Source: Hyphomonadaceae bacterium (GTDB lineage Bacteria; Pseudomonadota; Alphaproteobacteria; Caulobacterales; Hyphomonadaceae). From it: a stretch of DNA of 51,745 nt. Below the pieces are notes generated by a model, which was not told where the DNA came from, made no database searches, and saw nothing but the letters and a program-made list of their open reading frames with translations. The stretch spans positions 1 to 51,745 of the forward strand of contig CANJIL010000019.1 of assembly GCA_947474455.1 (NCBI GenBank), written 5' to 3'. The position numbers and the translations under genes were made by a program. Shown one piece after another: positions 37,150 to 48,039 of this stretch. Every line of letters starts with the position of its first letter. Positions within the stretch are counted from its first letter, which is position 1.

Positions 37150-37305
37150 CGCGATTCGGAAATTGTTCATCTCGCCTGTGGCACACTGCTTATCAGCAGA
37201 TGCACAACCGAATTCATCTACAGCGGCCAAATCCAGCCACATTCCGCCACGACCTTCGATTGGATAAGGACACTGAGCTCCCCGAACCGGGACGGATAGC
37301 GAGCC

Positions 37306-38034
37306 ATGCCCGCCTTTCTTCTTTTCGCCGTGACATGGGCGGGTCTTTCGCCCGAGCAGGCGCTTGAGCGCGCGCTTGACGCCGCCGAACCGCCGGGCGC
37401 GCTGCGCGCCGCCTTTCACGCCACCCTGATGTCCGGAAACGCGGTCCGCCGCATCGAGTTCGATCCCTACGCCGAACCCGCCTCGCGCTTCCGCCTCACC
37501 CTGTCCCGCGGAGACAATGAAGAGCTCGACGCCGTCGTTCAGGGCTGGCGAGACGAGCGTCAGGCCGACGCCCGCCTCTTCGCCGACGACCTCCGCGTCA
37601 GCCTTGGCGACGCCCGCATCGCCGGCGCGGCTGATTCCATGACCGTCAGCTTCCGCCACAAGATCTCGGTGAATGATGGCCCTATCGACGCGGAATTCTC
37701 CGCCCGCATGGTCGGCCGGCTCCAGCTCGCCCCCAGCACAGGTTATCTGCAGACCATCGCCTACGACGTCGAACGCCCTGTGAAGCTCGACAACGGAACG
37801 ACCATATACGAATACAACCAGACCTACCAGTTCGGCTATTCCTCGCGCTGGGACGTCAGCTATGTGAACTCCTACGACCTCACAGCCAAAGGCGGCCAGT
37901 GGGGTATGAGCGAAACTCGCACCATCCATGTGGAGCTGACCGACATTGCTTTCGGTTTCGCTGGCGACAGCCAACAGGATCTGTCTTCCAAGCCATCTCC
38001 CTATTCCCCGGGACCCACAGCCAATCTCCGCTGA
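37306..38034 (+). CDS. Secreted hypothetical protein
   Basis: The 242-residue product starts with a short hydrophobic leader (MPAFLLFAVTWAGLS), then helix-rich and beta-rich segments ending in YQFGYSSRWDVSYVNSYDLT and a Ser/Pro tail. No family was recognised; the pattern suits a periplasmic or outer-membrane-associated protein. It stands alone after the repeat region, with 297 bp upstream, and is followed 38 bp later by the DUF1489 gene. Confidence 0.6.
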   Translation: MPAFLLFAVTWAGLSPEQALERALDAAEPPGALRAAFHATLMSGNAVRRIEFDPYAEPASRFRLTLSRGDNEELDAVVQGWRDERQADARLFADDLRVSLGDARIAGAADSMTVSFRHKISVNDGPIDAEFSARMVGRLQLAPSTGYLQTIAYDVERPVKLDNGTTIYEYNQTYQFGYSSRWDVSYVNSYDLTAKGGQWGMSETRTIHVELTDIAFGFAGDSQQDLSSKPSPYSPGPTANLR

Positions 38035-38072
38035 AGGGTTGCGGGCTTGCCCCGCGCCATTAACTTCGCAGG

Positions 38073-38501
38073 ATGGCTCTTCACATGATCAAGCTGTGCG
38101 TAGGCATCAACACCGTCGACGAGCTTGCCGAACGGCAGGTCAAGCGCGCGAAGGAGCGTACGAAAAGGAACAAGTCCCCCAATCCCTTCCACGACACCCG
38201 CATGACCCCGAAACGCGCTGCGGAAATGCTCTCCGGCGGCTCGCTCTACTGGGTCATTAAGAATCACATCGTTGTTCGCCAAAAGCTGATCGGCTTCGAG
38301 GAAGTGAAGGACAAGGACGGCAGGTCCATGTGCCGCATCCACCTCGATCCGGAACTGGTCGGAACCAAATCCCGCAGGAAGCGCCCCTTCCAGGGCTGGC
38401 GCTACCTCGAACCCGCCGACGCCCCGCCAGATGTAGACGGCAAAGGCCCGGCGTTGTCGGCTCATCTCGAACAGGCGCTGAAGGAAGCCCTGGCCTGGTA
38501 A
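38073..38501 (+). CDS. DUF1489 family protein
   Basis: The 142-residue protein begins MALHMIKLCVGINTVDELAE and contains TPKRAAEMLSGGSLYWVIKN and QGWRYLEPADAPPD, the marks of DUF1489, a family restricted mainly to alphaproteobacteria whose role is not known. The ATG at 38073 matches the usual MxLHxxKL start. Support for an alphaproteobacterial host. Confidence 0.85.
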   Translation: MALHMIKLCVGINTVDELAERQVKRAKERTKRNKSPNPFHDTRMTPKRAAEMLSGGSLYWVIKNHIVVRQKLIGFEEVKDKDGRSMCRIHLDPELVGTKSRRKRPFQGWRYLEPADAPPDVDGKGPALSAHLEQALKEALAW

Positions 38502-38530
38502 GGCTCACAACCGCTAGTTCCACCTCCGCC

Positions 38531-38694
38531 GTCATTCCGCGCGAAGGCGCAACGCGCCGTAGACCCGGAACCCCTAGAGCTGAACCAACAGCACGTCATT
38601 CCGGCAGCGCGCGGCGCTATCCGGGACCAATTTCTCGCCCGGTCGATGCTGACGAATGGGACCCAGCTCTCCGCTTCGCTACGGCCGGAATGAC
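38531..38694. repeat. GTCATTCCGG palindromic intergenic repeat, composite
   Basis: Three related arms occur: GTCATTCCG-CGCGAAGGCGCAACG...ACCCGGAACC at 38531-38572; GTCATTCCGGCAGCGCGCGG...CCGGGACC from 38595; and its inverted partner GGGACCCAGCTCTCCGC...GCCGGAATGAC ending at 38694. The last two form a 100-bp inverted-repeat unit; the first is a partial copy. The type resembles repeats seen between genes in many alphaproteobacteria. Confidence 0.6.
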
Positions 38695-38734
38695 AACCAA
38701 TGCTCGATAGCCCTCATGGCGACTTTGTTGTCGG

Positions 38735-39704
38735 TCAATCTCTTGCTCGGTGTTTGGTCGAGGGTTGGTCGTGTTTCAGCATGGCGTTTGCGGCGACCAC
38801 GAGCTTGCGAGCGATGGCTATGAGGGCGACCTTTGCGGGTTTTCCAGCGGCTCGCATCGCCTGTTATTCGGCCTTGAACCCTGCATCGCAGAGCACGGCG
38901 GAGAGGGCCGCAATGTATAACGCCGTGCGAACGCAAGGCCGTCCGCACTGGATGTAGGCGTGTTCTTAACTGGCGCCGCTTTGTTGGATGTGCGCGGCGA
39001 GGCCTGCAAGGCTGGCGATCGCCTTGTTGTCGCGCCGGCCCAGCTCGGGGAGATCGGCCTGCAGGGTGGCGCAGACGACGGGTCCGAAGCCGGGAACGGT
39101 AAGCAGGAGCTCGCGCCTGCGCCGGTCGTCAGGCCCTGTACTGGTGCGCGTCTCGGTCATCGCCTCGATGCGGGCGCGCTCCTAGCTAATGAGCCGGATG
39201 GTCTCCTTAAGGCTGGCGAGGAGGATGGGCTCGAAGGTCTGCTTGAGAGGGGGCTTCTCGGCGGCGATCATCTCGACCAGCTGGCGGCGGCGCGTTGAAA
39301 GTGCCTGCAGCCCCATCATGGCACGGGGCGGCGCTGGGCGTGCAACGTCTGTCATGATCAGAGCGGAGCGCGCGATAAGGCCGGCGTCCAGCCTTTCGGT
39401 CTTGGCTTTTCGGCCTTCAACCAGCCGCAGGACCCTGACGCGGCGAGGATCAAGCACGCCCACGGGCATGGCGGCCCCGGCCGGTGTGCGCACCAGGCGG
39501 GCGGGGAGGGGCTCCGGTCGATTCAAGCACGAAGGGTTCAACCCTTGCGCGGCGGAGGCGGGCCGGCAGGCCAGTGACAGCGGAAGGCGAGTTGGCGATG
39601 CGGAAGTGCCGGCGGGCCGCCGCGCCTGCTTCTGATGACCGGGCGATGGCCACATCGAGCCAGTCACGGCCGACATCAACGGCGGCCGCAGTTGAGATAG
39701 TCAT
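38735..39704 (-). pseudogene. Degenerate IS110-family transposase
   Basis: From the ATG at 39704 the frame reads MTISTAAAVDVGRDWLDVAI with the first DEDD aspartate, then must shift near 39530 to reach RLVRTPAGAAMPVGVLDPRR and LDAGLIARSALI. An in-frame TAG (about 39180-39182, after RLIS) precedes ERARIEAM; homology continues LLLTVPGFGPVVCATLQADL, shifts near 38960 to YIQCGRPCVRTALYIAALSA, passes a second stop after FKAE, and ends KHRARD at the TGA at 38735. The element is therefore dead by at least two frame changes and two stops. It belongs to a different IS110 subgroup from the intact element at 24.1 kb. Confidence 0.85.
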
Positions 39705-39945
39705 GGGAACCGCTGCTGTATGCCGGCTGACTGCGCAAGCGGCCGCGGCCATGCGACTGCTCGGAACAAATGACCGGCTGGCGCGCCCAAGCCAAGAGGC
39801 GGTCCACGGAGGTAAGCCCGGGCGCTCGGTGAGCAATGAGCTACGCCAGCGGCAGGACCATTCCAGCAGTCCCGCCGTCTACCTACAGGTGAGCAGCCAG
39901 CGAGGCTGGCACCCGTCGAACCACGAGGGCGCGCTCACTGAAATC
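39705..39945. other. Non-coding left end of the degenerate IS110 element and panC 3' flank
   Basis: About 240 bp upstream of the dead transposase and directly after the panC stop. No gene is seen. By analogy with the intact element it may hold the remains of a bridge-RNA left end. Confidence 0.4.
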
Positions 39946-40821
39946 CTACCTGCGAACGAAGCCCACATTATCGATCAACCGCGTCTTGCCGAGTCGCGCC
40001 GCAACAAGCAACCTTCCGCTCGTGCCCACCGGACAGGTCTCCGCACCAAACGGCGCCAGCGTGTCGGCGCGCCGCGCCTCGACATAATCAGCCGAAGCAT
40101 AACCAGCCGCGAGTAATTCTGCTTTCGCAGCGTCCGTCGCAGCGCGGATCGGCTCGCCGCCCTCGAGCTTTGCTGCCGTCGTGAACATCACGCGCGACAC
40201 CGCGACGGCTTGGGCTCTCTCTTCAGCGTTGAGGTAGGCATTGCGCGACGACATCGCCAAACCATCCGCCTCGCGCTTTGTCGGTCCGCCGACGATCTCG
40301 ATGCCGAAGCCGAGATCATGCGTCATCCGCTTGATGACCAACAGCTGCTGGTAGTCCTTCTCGCCGAACACCGCGACGTCGGGGCGGAGATGCAGGAACA
40401 GGCGGCTCACCACGCTGGCCACGCCTTCGAAGAAGTGCGGCCGCACCTCGCCCTCAAGGATATGAGCCAGGTCCTTCACCATGACCCGCGTGGAATCCCC
40501 AGCCGGATACATTTCCGCAGGCGAGGGGCAGTAACAGAACGAACATCCTGCCGCCTCGAGCTTCTGGAGATCGTTCTCCTCCGCCCGAGGATAGGTCGCC
40601 AGATCCTCATGCGCGGCAAACTGCGTCGGGTTAACGAAGATCGAAGACGCTGCGGCGTCCGCTTTTTCCAGTCCGATCTTGATCAGTGAGACATGGCCGT
40701 CGTGCAGCGCGCCCATCGTTGGCGCAAAGGCAATGCGTTTGCCGGCGGCGTGCTGCGATTTATGCCAGTCTCTTGCTTCCCTACGGGTGCGGGCCACGAC
40801 AAGACCGGTACGCTTCGGCAC
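39946..40821 (-). CDS. panC: Pantothenate synthetase
   Basis: Joins pantoate and beta-alanine using ATP. The 291-residue protein has FAPTMGALHDGHVSLI with the HxGH-type ATP motif, FVNPTQFAAHEDLATYPR, GVASVVSRLFLHLRPDVAVF, GEKDYQQL and MSSRNAYL, all conserved. The start is a GTG at 40821. The C-terminal 15 residues end at a TAG 240 bp from the dead IS110, so the insertion lies beyond the gene. panB is not in the window. Confidence 0.95.
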   Translation of the reverse strand: MPKRTGLVVARTRREARDWHKSQHAAGKRIAFAPTMGALHDGHVSLIKIGLEKADAAASSIFVNPTQFAAHEDLATYPRAEENDLQKLEAAGCSFCYCPSPAEMYPAGDSTRVMVKDLAHILEGEVRPHFFEGVASVVSRLFLHLRPDVAVFGEKDYQQLLVIKRMTHDLGFGIEIVGGPTKREADGLAMSSRNAYLNAEERAQAVAVSRVMFTTAAKLEGGEPIRAATDAAKAELLAAGYASADYVEARRADTLAPFGAETCPVGTSGRLLVAARLGKTRLIDNVGFVRR

Positions 40822-40967
40822 GCTTGACCCCTCAGTAGTTCTCGGCCCGGTTTCCGCAGCTTCGGGGCGTTCCGGCGGCTGCTTCTAGGCCCGTTCCGGG
40901 AGCGGATCAATCGCATGGCCCCCGCAGGTTTTATGGGTCCTTAACCGGCTTTGCCGATCCTTGGGCC

Positions 40968-41612
40968 ATGCGTTCCTTATTGATGTGTTATCTCAGGTTT
41001 GCCGGGTTCAGCGTCGCGGCGCTGGCCGTCGCCGCGTGCGCGAAAATCGCTTCGGTCGAAGGCGCATCAGGCCGTCCCGAGCCGCTCGTCGGAGAACCGC
41101 CTGAAAACAGCGAGATGGCCGTCGCTCAGGACCGGCAGGGCGAAGCCCAGCGCATCGCCGCCCTGGAAGCGCAGGTCGCCGACCTTGATTCGCAGCTGGT
41201 CCACCTTCGCAAGGCCGTGGATCTCCTCGGACCCCTGCCGGATCACCCGGACCTGTTCATACCGGTCTCGAAAGCGGAGATCAGAACCGAATCCATGGTT
41301 CAGGACGCCGAAGCTAATGCCCACCTCGCAGCCCTGTATTCGCCGCCTCCGTCACTGAATCGCGCGAGTTCTCTGTTCTACGAAGCGGAACTGGGCTCGT
41401 TCGCCACCCAATCCGCAGCCGAAGCCCACTGGAAGCAGCTTGTCGCCAGCAACCGCCTGGGCGGCCTTGAGCCCGCCTACGCTCTCGCCGGCGCCGTAAC
41501 CCGCCTTACTGCTGGCCCAATGGTCAGCCAGGCCGCTGTCCAGGCACTATGTGTGGAGCTCTCATCACTGGCCGGCGCCTGCCGCGTGGCCGCCCCAATA
41601 AGGGCATACTGA
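40968..41612 (+). CDS. Lipoprotein with SPOR-like C-terminal region
   Basis: The 214-residue protein has a leader ending in a lipobox-like AVAACA (Cys24), then a coiled-coil stretch (about 60-90, AQRIAALEAQVADLDSQLVH) and a C-terminal region (about 135-205) with LFYEAELGSFATQSAAEAHW, which resembles the YxVQLGSFxxxxxAxxxW start of SPOR domains that bind denuded peptidoglycan. It diverges from panC and precedes mipZ by 4 bp, so it may work at the division site, by inference. Confidence 0.65.
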   Translation: MRSLLMCYLRFAGFSVAALAVAACAKIASVEGASGRPEPLVGEPPENSEMAVAQDRQGEAQRIAALEAQVADLDSQLVHLRKAVDLLGPLPDHPDLFIPVSKAEIRTESMVQDAEANAHLAALYSPPPSLNRASSLFYEAELGSFATQSAAEAHWKQLVASNRLGGLEPAYALAGAVTRLTAGPMVSQAAVQALCVELSSLAGACRVAAPIRAY

Positions 41613-41616
41613 TCCT

Positions 41617-42498
41617 ATGGTCTCCAACGTCATGACAGCGCCCGCCGCCCCGACCGCGCGTGACGCCTCCGGTCAGGCCCGGCTGGCGCACACGATTGTG
41701 GTCGGCAACGAAAAGGGCGGGGCCGGCAAGTCCACCGTGGCAATGCACCTCTGCGTCGGGCTCCTGCGCATGGGCATGACCGTCGGCGTCATGGACCTCG
41801 ACGTCCGCCAGCGCTCGCTGGCGCGCTATATCGAGAACCGCTCGCGCTGGATCCGCAACACGGGCGCCCCCCTCCCCATGCCGGAAGTCGCCCGCATCGA
41901 CGCCAGTCAGGCCCGTGACCTCGACGCTGCGGAAGTCGAAGAGGCGAAGCATTTCGAGGAAAGCCTCAAACGACTGTCCGATCGGTGCAATTTCATCATC
42001 ATCGACGCGCCCGGCGGCGACACTTTCCTGTCGCGCATCGCCCATTCGGCCGCCGACTCGCTGATCACCCCGCTGAACGATTCGTTCGTCGACTTTGACC
42101 TGCTGGGCGATGTCGATCCCCAGACTCTCGAAGTCGCCCGGCCCAGCTTCTATGCCGAACTGGTTTGGGAATGCCGAAAACAGAAGGCCCAGCAGACCCG
42201 CAAGCCAATCGACTGGATCGTCATGCGCAACCGCATGTCTCCGCTCGACGCCCGTAATAAGCAACGGGTGGGTGAGGCGCTGGAAAACCTCTCCCGCCGC
42301 ATCGGCTTCCGCATCGCGCCGGGGTTCTCGGAACGGGTGATCTACCGTGAACTCTTTCCGATGGGCCTCAGCCTGCTGGACCTCACCGGCTCCGGTGTCC
42401 CCTTCACGATGAGCCACGTCGCCGCCCGCCAGGAAATCCGCGACCTAATGATCGTTCTCAAGCTGCCCGGCCTCGAAGGCAAGGAAATCAGCTTCTAG
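41617..42498 (+). CDS. mipZ: MipZ cell-division-plane positioning ATPase
   Basis: MipZ is a ParA-like ATPase that forms gradients from ParB at the poles and blocks FtsZ, so that division occurs at midcell. The 293-residue protein has the deviant Walker A motif NEKGGAGKSTVAMH (about 31-44), Walker A' VMDLDVRQRSLARYIENR, Walker B FIIIDAPGGDTFLSRIAH, and the LITPLNDSFVDFDLL switch typical of MipZ rather than ParA. A 24-residue N-terminal extension precedes the first strand. Preceded closely by the SPOR-like lipoprotein gene. Typical of alphaproteobacteria. Confidence 0.93.
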   Translation: MVSNVMTAPAAPTARDASGQARLAHTIVVGNEKGGAGKSTVAMHLCVGLLRMGMTVGVMDLDVRQRSLARYIENRSRWIRNTGAPLPMPEVARIDASQARDLDAAEVEEAKHFEESLKRLSDRCNFIIIDAPGGDTFLSRIAHSAADSLITPLNDSFVDFDLLGDVDPQTLEVARPSFYAELVWECRKQKAQQTRKPIDWIVMRNRMSPLDARNKQRVGEALENLSRRIGFRIAPGFSERVIYRELFPMGLSLLDLTGSGVPFTMSHVAARQEIRDLMIVLKLPGLEGKEISF

Positions 42499-42528
42499 CT
42501 TCGATCCTCCCGCGCTCGTTTTGTCATC

Positions 42529-42852
42529 ATGGCAAAGACTCCAACGAAAAAACCAGCCAAAAGGCCAAAAAACCGCATCGTTCACGTGCTGCACGTCAAC
42601 GCGCCCGACAAGGCCTAGCCACGCGATACCACAAACTACAAGGCCGCCCGCAAGGTCTTCCTGAAGGTGATGCCGAAGTTAGGCCCGGGCGTTACGCAGG
42701 CCGAGATGATGGCGCTGATGAAGCAGGCCCTGCCGGCCAGCGAGTGGGGCGCAACTCAGGGCTGGTGCGCCAAGACAGTCCAACTCGACGCCGAAGCCCG
42801 CTGCGAAGTCGTCCGCGATGGCGGCAAGCCGCTACCTTGGAAGAACAAATAG
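42529..42852 (+). pseudogene. Small DUF6958-like gene interrupted by one in-frame TAG
   Basis: From the ATG at 42529 the frame reads MAKTPTKKPAKRPKNRIVHV and meets a TAG at codon 30 (42616-42618), but the same frame continues NYKAARKVFLKVMPKLGPGV, GVTQAEMMALMKQALPAS and WCAKTVQLDAEARCEVVRDG to a stop at 42852. The whole looks like one protein of about 107 residues, similar to small DUF6958-type proteins with an N-terminal lysine/proline run. An internal start at 42667 could still make a 61-residue fragment. The stop may replace a lysine (AAG to TAG), but that is a guess. Confidence 0.6.
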
Positions 42853-42867
42853 CCGGAAAGCCGCGGC

Positions 42868-44226
42868 TTATTGTGCGACTGGCGGGGAAGGTTGTTCTTG
42901 CGGAGCCGCAGTCGGCGCCGGCGAGCCCGCCGCCGCTTCCGTGGTAACCAGGATCGCTTCCGAAGCCTGGGCGATTACTTCCGTTGCTGCAACAGGTGTG
43001 GAGGCCACTTCCGCGATCGTAGCAACCGGCGCTGTCGCCGATTCTGTGGTTGCAGCCACTGCCGCAGCCGCAGCCGCAGCTAGTTCCGTGGTCGCCGGCG
43101 AAGCTTCGATCAGCGCACCGATCGGGTCAGAAGTCGCATCAGTCGCTTCCGCCGCTTCAGTTCCTTCGGCGGATTCGCTATCGCCCTGGGCGACTTCCTC
43201 GAAGCCGTCCTCACCTTCCTCCGTGGTGCCCCGTGCATTTTCTTCACCGTCGAGTTCGGCCACTAGGGCGGAACCGCTTGCGGAAACCACAGCGGTGTCA
43301 TCCGACTCGGTCAGCTTGCGCAGCTGGGCCATCGCCAGGCTGTCGGCCGTCATGTTGCCGCGGTCGCCAAAGGCAATCCGCGCTCGCAGGTCGTTGTCGG
43401 CCGTCAGTGTGCCATTGATTTCCATGAAAGCGGCATCCAGCAGGTCCGCCACGTGCTGGTCGCGCGACCGGCCGGTCGTGCCGCCCATCATGACAGCGAT
43501 CACCCGGCGGCCTTCGCGCTCAGCGGAAGCCATCAGGTTATAGCCGGAGGCGTTGGTGAAGCCGGTCTTGATGCCGTCAACCCCCTGAACCTTCTTCAGA
43601 AGCTCGTTGTGGTTGGCGTATTTACGCTTGTTCCAGGTGAACGAGGACAGCGAGAAATAGTTGTACCGGTCTTTGTGGTCCGCATAGACGGCCTCGGCCA
43701 GTCTTGCCATGTCGCGGGCTGTGGTGACCTGTTTCCTGTCCGGCAGCCCGGACGAGTTGCGGAACGTGGTTGCGGCCATGCCGAGTTCATCGGCCTTAGC
43801 GTTCATCTTGGCGACGAACTTGGCTTCGGTCCCGCCCAGTTTCTCGGCGAACACGATCGCGACATCGTTGGCAGATTTGGTAACAAGGGCGCGGATCGCA
43901 TCCTCGACCTTGATGGTCGCGCCGGCTTTAAGTCCCAGCTTGGAGGGTTGGGCGCGCGAAGCGGCCTTCGAGACAATCATCCGATCAGAAAGTTTGAGTT
44001 TTCCGGCATCAAGGGCGTCAAAAACGAGGTAAAGGGTCATCACCTTGGTCAGCGACGCCGGATGACGTGTTTCATCCGCTTCACGGGCGTGCAGAACCTG
44101 GTGCGTTTCGAGATCGATCACGATCGAAGCATATTTGCCGGCCCAGGCCGGGGTCGAACCGAGCAGGGCGAGCACTATGACGAGCGCCGCCTTACGGATC
44201 CATGCGATCAAAGAGATCGTCTTCAT
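42868..44226 (-). CDS. D-alanyl-D-alanine carboxypeptidase (PBP5/6 type)
   Basis: This periplasmic serine enzyme trims the terminal D-Ala of peptidoglycan stems. It has a signal peptide (ISLIAWIRKAALVIVLALLG, ending AWA), SxxK motif HPASLTKVM, the SxN motif KSANDVAI, and KTG in DGIKTGFTNASGYN. After about residue 310 there is an Ala/Glu/Thr-rich low-complexity tail of about 130 residues in place of the usual membrane helix. A TTG at 44232 with GAGGA five bases upstream is an alternative start two codons earlier. It lies opposite clpS, 418 bp away. Confidence 0.93.
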   Translation of the reverse strand: MKTISLIAWIRKAALVIVLALLGSTPAWAGKYASIVIDLETHQVLHAREADETRHPASLTKVMTLYLVFDALDAGKLKLSDRMIVSKAASRAQPSKLGLKAGATIKVEDAIRALVTKSANDVAIVFAEKLGGTEAKFVAKMNAKADELGMAATTFRNSSGLPDRKQVTTARDMARLAEAVYADHKDRYNYFSLSSFTWNKRKYANHNELLKKVQGVDGIKTGFTNASGYNLMASAEREGRRVIAVMMGGTTGRSRDQHVADLLDAAFMEINGTLTADNDLRARIAFGDRGNMTADSLAMAQLRKLTESDDTAVVSASGSALVAELDGEENARGTTEEGEDGFEEVAQGDSESAEGTEAAEATDATSDPIGALIEASPATTELAAAAAAAVAATTESATAPVATIAEVASTPVAATEVIAQASEAILVTTEAAAGSPAPTAAPQEQPSPPVAQ

Positions 44227-44232
44227 ACGCAA

Positions 44233-44643
44233 GGGATTCCTCTATCGAAGTACATACAAAGACGAGATTGAGGGTCCAACGGTGACCTTACCTAATCTTT
44301 AATCTTCGTCACCTGCCTTTTGCAGGCTGGCACGAATTTCTTCCCTATCGCCCATCCTAGGACGTCTCCCGCCAGAGTAGAGCGATGCATCGCTTAATCG
44401 TGCATGAACCGCACAAGGTTGTCGCAGCCGATGCCGCGTACCGCGAAACTCTAAAACGTCGGCCCGGATTTTGTGCAAACCATGGCGGGCGCTGCAGAAT
44501 GGCAGCTCCGGATGGCTGCCCTCAGGTGTTCGTGGGAGGAGCCCTTTCAACCGCGCGGCGGATCAATATCTAATGCATAGCAGATAGCTGTTAACCCACT
44601 ACAACCACGCTAGGCTGTCCCCAAAGGGATCCGGCTCGGAAAC
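44233..44643. other. Intergenic region with a 14-bp palindrome, carboxypeptidase to clpS
   Basis: About 410 bp between two divergent genes. The one notable element is a perfect 14-bp palindrome AGCGATGCATCGCT at 44381-44394. A weak CCTGC/GCAGG hairpin lies near 44310. An 83-codon minus-strand frame (44299-44550) has no family likeness and is treated as chance. Confidence 0.5.
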
Positions 44644-44976
44644 ATGACACAGAAGCGTCCACCCACACCCGGTACGGCAAAGGAGCTCGGCGTCCAGACG
44701 CGGACGAAGCCGAAGCCCAAGAAGCCGTCAATGTACCGGGTGCTGCTTCTCAACGACGACTACACCCCTATGGAATTCGTGGTCCTTGTCCTCGAGCACT
44801 TTTTCAACAAGTCTCGTGAAGAGGCGACCCGGATCATGCTCCACGTCCACAATTACGGCGTCGGCGTCTGTGGGATTTATCCAATCGAAGTCGCCGAGAC
44901 CAAAGTCGCGCAGGTCATGGATCTGGCGCGGCGCAACGAACATCCCCTTCAGTGCACCAAAGAACGAGAGGATTAG
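44644..44976 (+). CDS. clpS: ATP-dependent Clp protease adaptor ClpS
   Basis: ClpS delivers N-degron substrates to ClpAP. The 110-residue protein has the conserved core [20 protein letters not shown] (about 31-50) and [20 protein letters not shown], with the binding-pocket residues Asn-Asp and Met near the start of the first helix. The disordered basic N-terminus is of normal length. It precedes clpA by 9 bp, the standard order. Confidence 0.97.
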   Translation: MTQKRPPTPGTAKELGVQTRTKPKPKKPSMYRVLLLNDDYTPMEFVVLVLEHFFNKSREEATRIMLHVHNYGVGVCGIYPIEVAETKVAQVMDLARRNEHPLQCTKERED

Positions 44977-44985
44977 GCACACTTA

Positions 44986-47295
<2,310 letters not shown>

Positions 47296-47317
47296 AGCGC
47301 AATACAACCTAATGCAG

Positions 47318-47355
47318 AAGGGCGGCTCAATTGAGTCGCCTTTCTTTGTTTTTCC
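47318..47355 (+). terminator. Intrinsic terminator after clpA
   Basis: AAGGGCGGCTC-AATT-GAGTCGCCTTT forms a stem of about 8-11 bp with one G-T pair, followed by CTTTGTTTTTCC. It lies 23 bp after the clpA stop and may also serve the converging lipoprotein gene. Confidence 0.8.
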
Positions 47356-47363
47356 TTCGCCGA

Positions 47364-47951
47364 TCAAGGCTCCGGCGTCGCCCCGTTCGGGTCAACCGCT
47401 GCGCCGACCTGCGTTGGCCACAGAACCGGGTAGGGAGGCCCCTTGCGGTCCGGCGTCGAACAGTCCTGCCAACGCAGTTCCTGCACGGTGAAGCGCTTGC
47501 CGTCCCAGTGATACGTTCCTTCCGATCCGCACGTGCCATCCTCCGCACTCTTGCGGAACGTAGTCAGCGTCTCGTTCCCCGCATCCACTTCGGCCATGCT
47601 GACCTGGTCACTCGCGAACCATCCGCCCGCGTCGTAGTCCGGGATCGACAGCAGCTCCAAAGTATCGGCGCTGCGCACGGCGAACAGCCGATCAGTTGCG
47701 GAAGAGGCGCTCTGGTTGCAGCCCAAGATCACGACCGCGCCGGTCTGCATGCCGACAACCTTCGACTCGATCTGCGTCTCGGCCGGCTTCACGCATCCGC
47801 CCATGGCGTCGCTGATCGTCTGCGCCATTGCGATCAGCGCGGTGTCGCCCTCGAGATTTCCCAGGAGCGGGTTGGCCGCAGCCGCCCCCGTCGGCTCACC
47901 GCATCCCGCCAGTGCGAGTGCCGCCGCAGCAGTGATCAAACCTAGTCGCAT
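47364..47951 (-). CDS. DUF1176-like lipoprotein
   Basis: The 195-residue protein has a short leader with lipobox LAGC (Cys17) and then a domain with paired cysteines. The stretches LFAVRSADTLELLSIPDYDA, and the end QDCSTPDRKGPPYPVLWPTQ resemble the C-terminal part of DUF1176 proteins (strand pattern and PxVLWP ending). Family assignment is tentative. Function unknown; likely in the envelope. Confidence 0.6.
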   Translation of the reverse strand: MRLGLITAAAALALAGCGEPTGAAAANPLLGNLEGDTALIAMAQTISDAMGGCVKPAETQIESKVVGMQTGAVVILGCNQSASSATDRLFAVRSADTLELLSIPDYDAGGWFASDQVSMAEVDAGNETLTTFRKSAEDGTCGSEGTYHWDGKRFTVQELRWQDCSTPDRKGPPYPVLWPTQVGAAVDPNGATPEP

Positions 47952-48039
47952 TCACGTCCTCCACCCGGCCGCGTGCAGTGATGACTAAACATTACCGCAA
48001 ATCAATGGCTGACCGGCGCGCAAAATGCAGCAGGCGCCT

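Noticed and set aside
33001-42852. Genome-wide amber recoding to explain the two in-frame TAG codons
   Set aside because: TAG ends many normal genes here, and the expected residues at the two sites appear to differ (tyrosine versus possibly lysine).
44299-44550. 83-codon minus-strand frame between carboxypeptidase and clpS
   Set aside because: No ribosome site, unlike any family, lies across the palindrome; probably chance.
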